From: Hyphomicrobiales bacterium
GTDB lineage: Bacteria; Pseudomonadota; Alphaproteobacteria; Rhizobiales; Rhizobiaceae
DNA length: 64,000 nt
Direction of reading: 5' to 3'
Assembly (NCBI GenBank): GCA_900466575.1
Contig: UBMP01000011.1
Coordinates: 186,001 to 250,000, forward strand
Part shown: positions 43,499 to 51,191 of the stretch, one piece after another
How positions within the stretch are numbered: the first letter of the stretch is position 1
Layout of the letters: each line of letters begins with the position of its first letter
The notes under the pieces: generated by a model
Seen by the model: the letters and a program-made list of their open reading frames with translations, nothing else
What the model was told of the DNA's origin: nothing
Databases searched by the model: none
Program-made: the position numbers and the translations under genes

Positions 43499-44458
43499 AT
43501 GACGGGCATCCTGAACGTCACGCCCAACGGTTATCAGCCGCATGCGCTCCATTCCCCGGAGCGCATGTGGCCTGAAACCAATTGCTATACCGATCTTTGG
43601 ATCGAGCTTCTGGCAGCACAGGGGCTCGCGCCGCAATCCATTCTGGCCTTCACGCTGACCCAAGATTTCGAAGGCGACCAGATGACCTTTTTCAAGGTTC
43701 CGCTGGAAGACCTTGAAACGCTTTACGGAATTGTCGTCACCGAGCTTGCGATCTACGACAGGGTCGAGACGCATGTCGCCGAGCAGGCGGCGCGCGGGCG
43801 CATCTGCCTTGTCGAGATGGACTCATTCTACATGCCCGACACGCAGGGCGTTGCCTACAGACAAGAGCACGGCAAGACGACGGTTGCGATCAACCGGATG
43901 GATCTAGAGAACAAAGAGCTCGACTATTTCCACAATGCCGGCTTCTTCCATCTCTCTGGCGAGGATTTCGACGGGCTGTTCCAGATGAATGCGGCCGAAG
44001 GCGCGCTGCCCTTCCTGCCTTATACAGAATTCGTCAAGCTGCCGGATTTCTATCCGGAGGAGCGGGAATTGCGCGAGGAGGCGCTTTCGCTCGGCCAGTA
44101 TCACTACGATCGCCGGCCGGCCGAAAACCCGATAGCCGCCTTTTCCGCGATCTTCCCTGAGGCCGCCGCGAAAGTTGCCGAACGTCCCTTCGGCTTCTTC
44201 CACAAATATGCGTTCAATACGTTGCGGCAGGCGGGGGCCAATTTCGAACTCTGCGGCAGCTATTTCGAATGGCTGGGACCGGATTTCGCGGAGCCGGCTG
44301 CGCATGCGATGCGGATTTCGGAAGTGATGAAATCGGCGCAGTTCCAGCTGGCGCGGGCGGTGACGCGTAAGAAGTTCGAGCCGCTGGCAGGCGCGCTAGA
44401 GCCTGCGGCGGAAGCCTGGGAGAAGCTGATGGAGAGTGCGGGCAGGGCGCTGGGGTGA
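43499..44458 (+). CDS. DUF1839 family protein
   Basis: The 319-residue protein begins GYQPHALHSPERMWPETNCYTDLWIELL, a segment typical of DUF1839. It continues with DFEGDQMTFFKVPLEDLETLYG and CLVEMDSFYMPDT, then GYRQEHGKTTVAIN-like sequence (YRQEHGKTTVAIN). DUF1839 genes are found beside amino acid:[carrier protein] ligase genes. The function is unknown; YxxE and DxFYMPDT-type conserved polar residues suggest an enzyme, perhaps the one accepting the aminoacyl group from the carrier (inference). It starts 4 bp after the ligase stop and ends the tight four-gene block before a repeat island. Confidence 0.88.
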   Translation: MTGILNVTPNGYQPHALHSPERMWPETNCYTDLWIELLAAQGLAPQSILAFTLTQDFEGDQMTFFKVPLEDLETLYGIVVTELAIYDRVETHVAEQAARGRICLVEMDSFYMPDTQGVAYRQEHGKTTVAINRMDLENKELDYFHNAGFFHLSGEDFDGLFQMNAAEGALPFLPYTEFVKLPDFYPEERELREEALSLGQYHYDRRPAENPIAAFSAIFPEAAAKVAERPFGFFHKYAFNTLRQAGANFELCGSYFEWLGPDFAEPAAHAMRISEVMKSAQFQLARAVTRKKFEPLAGALEPAAEAWEKLMESAGRALG

Positions 44459-44470
44459 GGCGTCCTCCAA

Positions 44471-44641
44471 TCTCCCCCCCGTCGTGGGGGAGAAAGCAAA
44501 ATCACGGTCTTAGCTGAAAGCTAAGTCGTAGATTTTGCAAGAGAGGGGGCTTCTCCGCCGCTTACCCCCTCACCTGAAAAATCTAGCACTTAGCCTTCAG
44601 CTAAGATGCTGATTTTTCTTCCTCTCCCACAAGGGGAGAGG
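44471..44641. repeat. intergenic palindromic repeat island C (RIME-like)
   Basis: Two copies of the CTTAGCT/AGCTAAG hairpin lie at 44496-44538 (outer arms GCAAAATC and GATTTTGC) and 44576-44618 (GAAAAATC and GATTTTTC, inner arm slightly changed). The 21-bp CCTCTCCC...GGGAGAGG palindrome lies at 44621-44641, identical in sequence to the copy at 37742. A TCTCCCCC/GGGGGAGA palindrome opens the island near 44472-44493. It separates the carrier-protein block from the GH2-like gene, so transcription may be interrupted or processed here. Confidence 0.75.
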
Positions 44642-44666
44642 GGGAGCCAGTTGCGAAGAGAACGCC

Positions 44667-47099
44667 ATGACCGACTACGCCACCTCGTCCGCCCAGCCCA
44701 CAATCCGCCGTCTCGATGACGGCTGGGTGATGGAATTGACGCGGGCGGGCGCTTGCGCGAGCCCGGACGAAATCGTCGGGATCGAGGACTTCATCCCTGC
44801 CTTCGTGCCCGGCACGGTGGCGCAGGCGCTGGAGGCTGTTGGGCGGTTCGACCGGACCGATCCGATGCCGCTGGACGATCGCGACGCGTGGTATGTGCTG
44901 CGCCTGGACGAGGAGCCGGGCGATGCCATCTTACGCTTCGAGGGGCTCGCGACGGTGGCCGAGGTGTGGCTCAACGGCGACCGGATTCTTTCGAGTCAAA
45001 GCATGTACTTGAGCCACGACGTTACGGTTCACCTTCAGGGCGGTGACCGGCTGGCGATCTGCTTCAGGGCGCTAGGCCCGCTTCTCGGAAAGAAGGGGCC
45101 GCGGGCGCGCTGGCGACCGCAAATGATCACGCCGGCGGGTGTCAGGCTCTTTCGGACAACGACACTGGGGCGCATGCCGGGTTGGTGCCCGGAGGTTCAT
45201 GCCGTTGGGCCGTGGCGACCGGTTTCCTTGATCCGGCAGGTCAAGGACCAGCCGGGCGAGGCGCGGATTTCGGCGCGGCGTGATGCGCAGGGTTGCGGCC
45301 ATCTGGTTGTGCGGATCGACGACGCAGAGGGCGCGACAGTTTCCTGTGCCGGGGCCAGCGCCAAGGTCGTGGACGGTTCCGCGGTGCTGGTGTTGCCGGA
45401 TGTGGAGCCGTGGTGGCCGCGCACCCATGGCAAGCCGGTTCTGCACGATGTGTCGCTCGAATGGAACGGCGAGACCATCGCGCTTGGCCGGACCGGCTTC
45501 CGCCATATCGAGGTGGATCGCGATACGGACGGGCAGGGCTTCGGGCTGAAGATCAACGGCGTTCCGGTCTTCTGCCGGGGCGCGGTCTGGACGACGGCCG
45601 ATATCGTCAGCCTTCCGGGGGAACGCGAGGACTATCGCCCGTGGCTTGAAAAGGCGGCCGCCGCCAACATGAACATGATCCGCATCGGCGGGACCATGGC
45701 CTATGAGAGTGCAGAGTTCTTCAGGCTCTGCGACGAACTCGGCCTGATGGTCTGGCAGGAGCTGATGCTGGCCAATTTCGACTATCCCGCCAGCGATGCG
45801 GCCTGGCTTGCCGAGCTGAAACAGGAGGTCGTGCAATTGCTCGACCGCACGTCGGCCTCGCCGTCGCTCGCGGTTGTCTGCGGCGGCTCTGAAGTCTACC
45901 AGCAGGCGGCCATGCTCGGCTTGCCGGAAAGCGCCTACAAGTCGGATCTGACGGAAAGCATCCTGCCGGAACTCGTGCGTGCGCATCGGCCGGACTGCGT
46001 GTGGGTTTCTAATTCGCCCTCGGGCGGGGCGATGCCGTTTTCGCCCAATGCCGGCGTCACGCATTACTATGGCGTCGGGGCCTATATGCGGCCGCTGGAG
46101 GATGCCCGGCGTGCCAACGTGCGCTTTGCCGCCGAAAGCCTCGCCTTCGCGCATGTGCCGGAGCAGGCGACGCTCGACAAGCATCTGCCCGTCGCTGCCG
46201 TCCACGATCCGCGCTGGAAGGCGCGGGTGCCGCGCGACCGGGGTGCCTCCTGGGATTTCGAGGATGTGCGCGACTTCTATCTGAAGCTTCTCTACGAGGT
46301 CGAGCCCGAGCGGCTGCGGCGGGAAAATCCTGGCCTCTACCTCGATCTGTCGCGCGCCGTCACCGGCGAGGTGATCGAGGCCACGTTTGCCGAATGGCGG
46401 CGGGCGGGCTCGTCATGCCGGGGCGCTCTCACCTGGACGTTTCAGGACCTGCTGCCCGGTCCGGGTTGGGGGCTGGTCGATGCCACTGGCAAGCCCAAGC
46501 CGGTCTGGCATGCCGTCCGCCGCGCCTTCCGTCCCCTGCACGTCATGCTGACCGATGAGGGGACGAACGGGATCGATCTCCATGTCGTCAACGATCTGGG
46601 CGAAGGCCGGGATGTGACGGTCGAACTTGTCTGTTTGCGTGATGGCGCGGTGCCCGTCGTTTCGGGCCGGCGCGACCTGACGCTCGAACCGCACTCGGCT
46701 TCAAGTCTTGCCGCGACCGACCTCTTCGGCGCCTTCTTCGACACGGCTTACTCGTTTCGCTTTGGCCCGCCGTCTCACGATGTGACCGTGGCGCGGCTGA
46801 TTGACCGGGAGAGCGGCGAGGAGATCGCGAGCGCTTTCCATTTCCCGCTCGGCCGTCCGACGGCGCGGCACGATGTATCCTTCACGCTGGAACTTCTTGA
46901 GTCCGATCAGGGCTTTGCGCTCGACATCTCGACCGATCGTTTGGCCCAGAATGTACAGATCGACGCTCTCGGCTTCGAGGTCTCGGACAACTGGTTCCAT
47001 CTCGCGCCGGGCCGGCCACGCAGGATCCTTCTGACCGGCGCGGGAAAGCCTTCCGGCGAGGTTCGCCTTGCCGGCGGACGCAGTGTCTCAAGGTTCTGA
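44667..47099 (+). CDS. glycoside hydrolase family 2-like protein (beta-mannosidase type)
   Basis: The 810-residue protein has the beta-mannosidase-like architecture: a galactose-binding-like sandwich (EDFIPAFVPGTVAQALEA, VWLNGDRI), an immunoglobulin-like domain, a TIM barrel and C-terminal sandwich domains. No signal peptide is seen, so it is probably cytoplasmic. The acid/base candidate is E409 in CGGSEVYQQAA rather than the usual WCGNNE, and the nucleophile candidate is E490 in FAAESLAF. The altered motif suggests either a distinct subfamily or lost glycosidase activity. It opens a second block that continues with two radical SAM genes. Confidence 0.82.
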   Translation: MTDYATSSAQPTIRRLDDGWVMELTRAGACASPDEIVGIEDFIPAFVPGTVAQALEAVGRFDRTDPMPLDDRDAWYVLRLDEEPGDAILRFEGLATVAEVWLNGDRILSSQSMYLSHDVTVHLQGGDRLAICFRALGPLLGKKGPRARWRPQMITPAGVRLFRTTTLGRMPGWCPEVHAVGPWRPVSLIRQVKDQPGEARISARRDAQGCGHLVVRIDDAEGATVSCAGASAKVVDGSAVLVLPDVEPWWPRTHGKPVLHDVSLEWNGETIALGRTGFRHIEVDRDTDGQGFGLKINGVPVFCRGAVWTTADIVSLPGEREDYRPWLEKAAAANMNMIRIGGTMAYESAEFFRLCDELGLMVWQELMLANFDYPASDAAWLAELKQEVVQLLDRTSASPSLAVVCGGSEVYQQAAMLGLPESAYKSDLTESILPELVRAHRPDCVWVSNSPSGGAMPFSPNAGVTHYYGVGAYMRPLEDARRANVRFAAESLAFAHVPEQATLDKHLPVAAVHDPRWKARVPRDRGASWDFEDVRDFYLKLLYEVEPERLRRENPGLYLDLSRAVTGEVIEATFAEWRRAGSSCRGALTWTFQDLLPGPGWGLVDATGKPKPVWHAVRRAFRPLHVMLTDEGTNGIDLHVVNDLGEGRDVTVELVCLRDGAVPVVSGRRDLTLEPHSASSLAATDLFGAFFDTAYSFRFGPPSHDVTVARLIDRESGEEIASAFHFPLGRPTARHDVSFTLELLESDQGFALDISTDRLAQNVQIDALGFEVSDNWFHLAPGRPRRILLTGAGKPSGEVRLAGGRSVSRF

Positions 47100-47242
47100 G
47101 AGTTTGAATCCGTCCTGCAGGGCAAGCTGTTCATATGCCTGCAAAAACGGTCGTCCAGATCCTGATGGTGCCGGCGCAAGCTTTGGGCCAGCCTTTTCTG
47201 CAAAAGTGCTACAATGCACATATGCTGCAAAGGGCAGGGTTC

Positions 47243-48313
47243 ATGCGACTGGAAATCAAAGAGAAAATTCAACCGCGCATCGAATCGGCCCGGACGGTTC
47301 TGGGGGATGTGATCCCGCTGACAACGCCCTATGTGGTGTTCATTGACCCGTCGAGCGCCTGCAATTTCAAATGCACCTTCTGCCCGACGGGCGACCGCGA
47401 GCTGATCAAGTCGACCGGACGCTACCAGGGCAATCTGCATCTCGATCAGTACATGAAGGTGCTGTCCGATATCGGCGAGTTCGACAAGCGGCTCAAGGTT
47501 CTGCGGCTCTACAAGGATGGCGAGCCGCTCCTGAACCGCCATCTGCCGGATATGATCCGCATGGCGCGCGAGGCCGATGTGGCCGATGTTATCGACACGA
47601 CGACGAACGGCTATCTGCTCGGCGGCGAGATGGGCGAGACGCTGGTGAAGGCCGGGCTCAGCCGTATCAATATTTCCATTGATGGGCTGGATGAGGCGCA
47701 GTTCTGGAAGTTTACCAAGGCGAAGGTCGACTTCCCGAAATTCCTCGCCAACCTCAAGGATTTCTATTCCGTCTCCGGGGATTGCGAGGTCGTCATCAAG
47801 ACGACGAAGGAGATCATCGGCGAGGATCGCAAGGACGAGTTTCTCAACACGTTCGGCGATTATTGCGACCGTATCTTCGTTGAAAACACATCGCCCTGCT
47901 GGCCGGACTTCGATGTCGAAGAGCGCATGGGCATCACAATCGAGACCGGGCTTTACGGCAATGAAATTCTCGACGTGAAGACCTGCCCCTATCTCTTCTA
48001 TTCGATCTCGGTGAATTCCGATCTTTCTGTCAGTGCCTGTTTCGTCGACTGGTCTCGCGGCCTGAAGGTCGGCAGCCTCAAGGAGGCGAGCCTGAAGGAT
48101 ATCTGGCTTGGCGCGGAAATGCAGTCGCACCGGTTGGCCCATCTTCAGGGCAAGCGCGATGCGCATTCCATCTGCGGCAAGTGCAGCCAGATCACACATT
48201 GCAAGGCCGACAATATCGATGCGGATGCCGGCAAGCTGCTGGACCTTTACCGGCAGGTGCCGGAAGATCAACTGAGCGCGAAGGTGCTGAAGGCTTATGA
48301 ACGTGAACATTAA
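47243..48313 (+). CDS. radical SAM/SPASM-type protein (first of a tandem pair)
   Basis: The 356-residue protein binds the radical SAM 4Fe-4S cluster through C40, C44 and C47 (SACNFKCTFCPTGD). Further motifs are YKDGEPLLNRH, TTTNGYLL and ISIDGLDEAQ. The C-terminal part has CFVDW and ICGKCSQITHC, spaced cysteines suggesting a SPASM/twitch auxiliary cluster. It is homologous to the next gene, so the two arose by duplication. Such enzymes modify peptides or small molecules; the substrate is unknown. The start is uncertain among in-frame ATGs: 47243 or one seven codons earlier. Confidence 0.85.
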   Translation: MRLEIKEKIQPRIESARTVLGDVIPLTTPYVVFIDPSSACNFKCTFCPTGDRELIKSTGRYQGNLHLDQYMKVLSDIGEFDKRLKVLRLYKDGEPLLNRHLPDMIRMAREADVADVIDTTTNGYLLGGEMGETLVKAGLSRINISIDGLDEAQFWKFTKAKVDFPKFLANLKDFYSVSGDCEVVIKTTKEIIGEDRKDEFLNTFGDYCDRIFVENTSPCWPDFDVEERMGITIETGLYGNEILDVKTCPYLFYSISVNSDLSVSACFVDWSRGLKVGSLKEASLKDIWLGAEMQSHRLAHLQGKRDAHSICGKCSQITHCKADNIDADAGKLLDLYRQVPEDQLSAKVLKAYEREH

Positions 48314-49340
48314 GCCGCAGGCTCAAGCTGTCGAAAACGGCAATGTCTTCATGCTGCCGACGGCCTATGATCGGGCCGAACTGGTCGATCTCGTGCCGCT
48401 CGCTAATCCGATCTCCATGCAGGTCGATCCGGCGTCGCTGTGCAATTTCAAGTGCGCTTTCTGCCCGACCGGCGATCCGCGCCTGATCAAGCAGACGGGC
48501 CGCGGCCAGACCTTCATGAAGATGGAGCTCTACGAAAAGATCCTGGCCGAGATCGCTGCCTTCAAGACGCCGCTGAAGACGCTGAAGCTGTTCAAGGACG
48601 GCGAGCCGATGCTGCATCCGCAGTTCATCGAGATGGTGCGGATGGCCAAGGCGACCAAGAATGTCGCGCGCGTCGAGACGACCTCGAATGGCTCCAAGCT
48701 CTCGCCGGAGTTCAACGAGAAGCTGGTGGCCTCCGGCATCGATCGCGTCGTTCTGTCTATCGAGGGCGTGACGGACGAGAAATACCTGAGCTTTGCGCGG
48801 GTGCGCTTCGACTTTGCGAAGTTCGTCGAGACGGTGCGGCATCTCTATTCCATTCGCGGCAACATGAAGCTGCATGTGAAGACGGTGGCGCAGAACCTCG
48901 ACTATGCGAAGGGTGAGGACCGCATCTTCCTCGACACGTTCGGGCCGATCTCGGATGGCATCTATATCGAGAACACGGTGGCGAGCTGGCCGGATTTTGC
49001 CGTGGCCGATGCCGTGCCCGACGAGGTGGATGCCTATGGCCGCGAGACGGTGAAGAAGGATATCTGCCCCTACGTTCTTTATGCGCTCTCCATCAATGCC
49101 GATGGCGTCGTTAGCCCCTGCTGCGTCGACTGGAACCGCGAACTGGCGATCGGCTCCGTGGCCGAGCAGACGATCCTCGATATCTGGAACGGACCGAAGA
49201 TGGCAGCGCTCCGTCGTGCCCATATCGTGGATGGGCTGTCCTCCATTCCCTCCTGCGCCTCTTGCGGGCAGGTGCATGCCTGCACGCATGACAATGTCGA
49301 TCCGCGGCGCGAAGACCTGATCAAGCGGCTCGGGTTCTGA
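48297..49340 (+). CDS. radical SAM/SPASM-type protein (second of a tandem pair)
   Basis: The 347-residue paralogue of the preceding gene binds its radical SAM cluster with C49, C53 and C56 (SLCNFKCAFCPTGD). Conserved with its neighbour are DPRLIKQTGR versus DRELIKSTGR, FKDGEPMLH, and the late PCCVDWNRELAIGS with CASCGQVHAC, indicating an auxiliary cluster. The gene overlaps the first by 17 bp and has AAGG before its ATG. The two proteins may act as a heterodimer or in sequence on one substrate; both ideas are inference. It is followed by the FkbM gene with TGATG coupling. Confidence 0.87.
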   Translation: MNVNIKPQAQAVENGNVFMLPTAYDRAELVDLVPLANPISMQVDPASLCNFKCAFCPTGDPRLIKQTGRGQTFMKMELYEKILAEIAAFKTPLKTLKLFKDGEPMLHPQFIEMVRMAKATKNVARVETTSNGSKLSPEFNEKLVASGIDRVVLSIEGVTDEKYLSFARVRFDFAKFVETVRHLYSIRGNMKLHVKTVAQNLDYAKGEDRIFLDTFGPISDGIYIENTVASWPDFAVADAVPDEVDAYGRETVKKDICPYVLYALSINADGVVSPCCVDWNRELAIGSVAEQTILDIWNGPKMAALRRAHIVDGLSSIPSCASCGQVHACTHDNVDPRREDLIKRLGF

Positions 49341-50425
49341 TGGAACGAGAGGCAAGGATCAGGCGCATGCTGGCGGGCGGTCCGCTTGCGCTCGTCGGGG
49401 CAGGGCAGCTTGGGCGGATGGCGCTCGATATGTGGCCCGCGAATGCGCCGCGTCCTGCATTCTTTGTCGACAGCACGAAAGAAGGGACGTTCTGCGGTCT
49501 GCCGGTCCATCGGCTGGGGAGCGACCTGCCTGCGGGCGTCACCTATCTGATCAGCGCCTTCAAGATGCCGGCCGAGACGGCGAAGGCGATCTTCCGTCAG
49601 CTCGGGCAGGACGAACTGCTTACGGTCTATGATTATTTTGAGGAGAAAACGCCGCTTGAATTTTCCAATGGTTGGCGGGATCTCAGTGAAGCGCCCGGCC
49701 GAGAGACCCGGATTGCCGCCGCGCGCGGAGCGTATGTCGATGAGACCTCGCGGTTGATCCATGATTGCGCCTGCGCATGGCGCTACGCGCGCGATCTTCG
49801 CGCCGATTACCCGGTGACGCCGGAAGAACGGAAATACGACCTGAGCGAATTCGGCCGCGGCGGTACGTGCTACGATCTGGTCATCGATGGCGGGGCCTAT
49901 GATCTCGGGACGCTTGCGATGCTCAAGGCGGGTGGCGTGACGTTCGACCGTGTTGTCGCGTTCGAAGCCGATCCGGCTCGCCATGCCGATTGCGTGGCGC
50001 GTGCGGCCGACATGCCAGATGTCACGGTTCGGCCGGAAGCGCTTACCGATTTCGATGGCGATGCGGAATTTCTGGCGACCGGACTTTTGTCGGCGCGGCT
50101 CGCCGCGCCGGGCCTTCATGGAGACGCGCGGAACCGGAAGGTCCCTGTCGCGCGGCTCGACTCGATCTTGGCAGATGTCATTCCAGATCAGCCGCGCGTG
50201 CTGCTCAAGCTGCATATCGAAGGTGCTGAACTGCCGGCGCTGAAGGGTGCGGTCAGGCTGCTGGCGGAAGCACGCGTCGATATTCTTCTCAATCTCTCAC
50301 ATGACGAAGCTTCGCTGCTCGACCTGCCGGTCTATCTGCAGAGCTTCGGCCGTTTCGATATCTTTCTCCGGTCCCATGCGCTTTACGGCGAGGGGCTGAC
50401 TTTGTTTGCACGATACAGGGATTAG
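49340..50425 (+). CDS. FkbM family methyltransferase
   Basis: The 361-residue protein has an N-terminal Rossmann-like region (LALVGAGQLGRMALDMWP) resembling a nucleotide-sugar or NAD-binding fold, then a C-terminal FkbM methyltransferase domain: DLVIDGGAYDLGTLAMLK as SAM motif I, VVAFEADPARHADCV as motif II, and LLKLHIEGAELPALKGA, the FkbM signature. FkbM enzymes O-methylate sugars or polyketide/peptide hydroxyls. Its start shares a base with the preceding radical SAM stop. Together with the CmcI-like gene behind it, it suggests methylation of a sugar or carrier-bound intermediate. Confidence 0.85.
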   Translation: MEREARIRRMLAGGPLALVGAGQLGRMALDMWPANAPRPAFFVDSTKEGTFCGLPVHRLGSDLPAGVTYLISAFKMPAETAKAIFRQLGQDELLTVYDYFEEKTPLEFSNGWRDLSEAPGRETRIAAARGAYVDETSRLIHDCACAWRYARDLRADYPVTPEERKYDLSEFGRGGTCYDLVIDGGAYDLGTLAMLKAGGVTFDRVVAFEADPARHADCVARAADMPDVTVRPEALTDFDGDAEFLATGLLSARLAAPGLHGDARNRKVPVARLDSILADVIPDQPRVLLKLHIEGAELPALKGAVRLLAEARVDILLNLSHDEASLLDLPVYLQSFGRFDIFLRSHALYGEGLTLFARYRD

Positions 50426-50429
50426 CCCG

Positions 50430-51191
50430 ATGCCCGATTTCTTCGAAAAGCGCGCTGCCATTGCCGAACGCAACTGGGCCGATGCCCCGCTGCGTCAGGC
50501 CGCCGCCGACTGGCAGGATGCCTCGCGCCGGCGCGATTACCAGTATGTTCTGGAATGGATGGGCCGGCCGATCATCCAGGATCCGCAGGATGTCTGCTAC
50601 ATACAGGAGATCATCTGGCGGACAAGACCCGATGTGATCGTAGAGACCGGCATTGCGCGCGGCGGTTCGCTGGTGCTGTCGGCGTCCATTCTGGCCGCCT
50701 TGTCACAGGGCGAGTGGCTGGAAACCGGCACGATGAAGGCCCGCAAGGTGATCGGCGTCGACATCGACATTCGCCCGCATAACCGCGCGGCGATCGAGGC
50801 GCATCCGCTGGCGAAGATGATCACGCTGGTCCAGGGCTCGTCGATCGATCAGGGCATCGTGGATCAGGTGAAGGCAGAGGTGGGCGCGGCCGAGCGCGTG
50901 CTTGTCTTCCTCGATTCCAATCACACGCGTGATCACGTCTTCGAGGAATTGAAGGCCTATGCGCCGCTGGTGACGCCGGGGTCCGCCATCTTCGTCATGG
51001 ATACTGGCATTGAATATGCCAAGGAAGACAGTTTCCAGACCTCGCGTCCCTGGGGGCCTGGCAATTCACCGCTGACGGCCGTCAACGATTTCCTCGCCCT
51101 TCCCGAGGGCAAGGATTTTGCCAAGGATCTGTCGATCGAGAAGCGTCTGTTGATTACCTGCGCGACCGAGGGGCTTCTGGTGCGGCGCTGA
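50430..51191 (+). CDS. CmcI family cephalosporin hydroxylase/methyltransferase-like protein
   Basis: The 253-residue protein matches the CmcI/rhamnosyl O-methyltransferase family (PF04989): YQYVLEWMGRPIIQDPQDV, then DVIVETGIARGGSLVLSASILAAL with the SAM-binding glycine loop, GVDIDIRPHNR, and LVFLDSNHTRDHVFEELKAYAPLV. Despite the name, family members are largely SAM-dependent O-methyltransferases of sugars or antibiotics. It starts 4 bp past the FkbM stop; a TTG eight codons earlier is a less likely start. It overlaps the convergent hydrolase gene by 38 bp at its 3' end. Confidence 0.87.
   Translation: MPDFFEKRAAIAERNWADAPLRQAAADWQDASRRRDYQYVLEWMGRPIIQDPQDVCYIQEIIWRTRPDVIVETGIARGGSLVLSASILAALSQGEWLETGTMKARKVIGVDIDIRPHNRAAIEAHPLAKMITLVQGSSIDQGIVDQVKAEVGAAERVLVFLDSNHTRDHVFEELKAYAPLVTPGSAIFVMDTGIEYAKEDSFQTSRPWGPGNSPLTAVNDFLALPEGKDFAKDLSIEKRLLITCATEGLLVRR

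Noticed and set aside
37742-44641. CRISPR array suggested by repeated palindromes
   Set aside because: The copies are few, in both orientations, not evenly spaced by unique spacers and there are no cas genes. They fit dispersed intergenic repeats.
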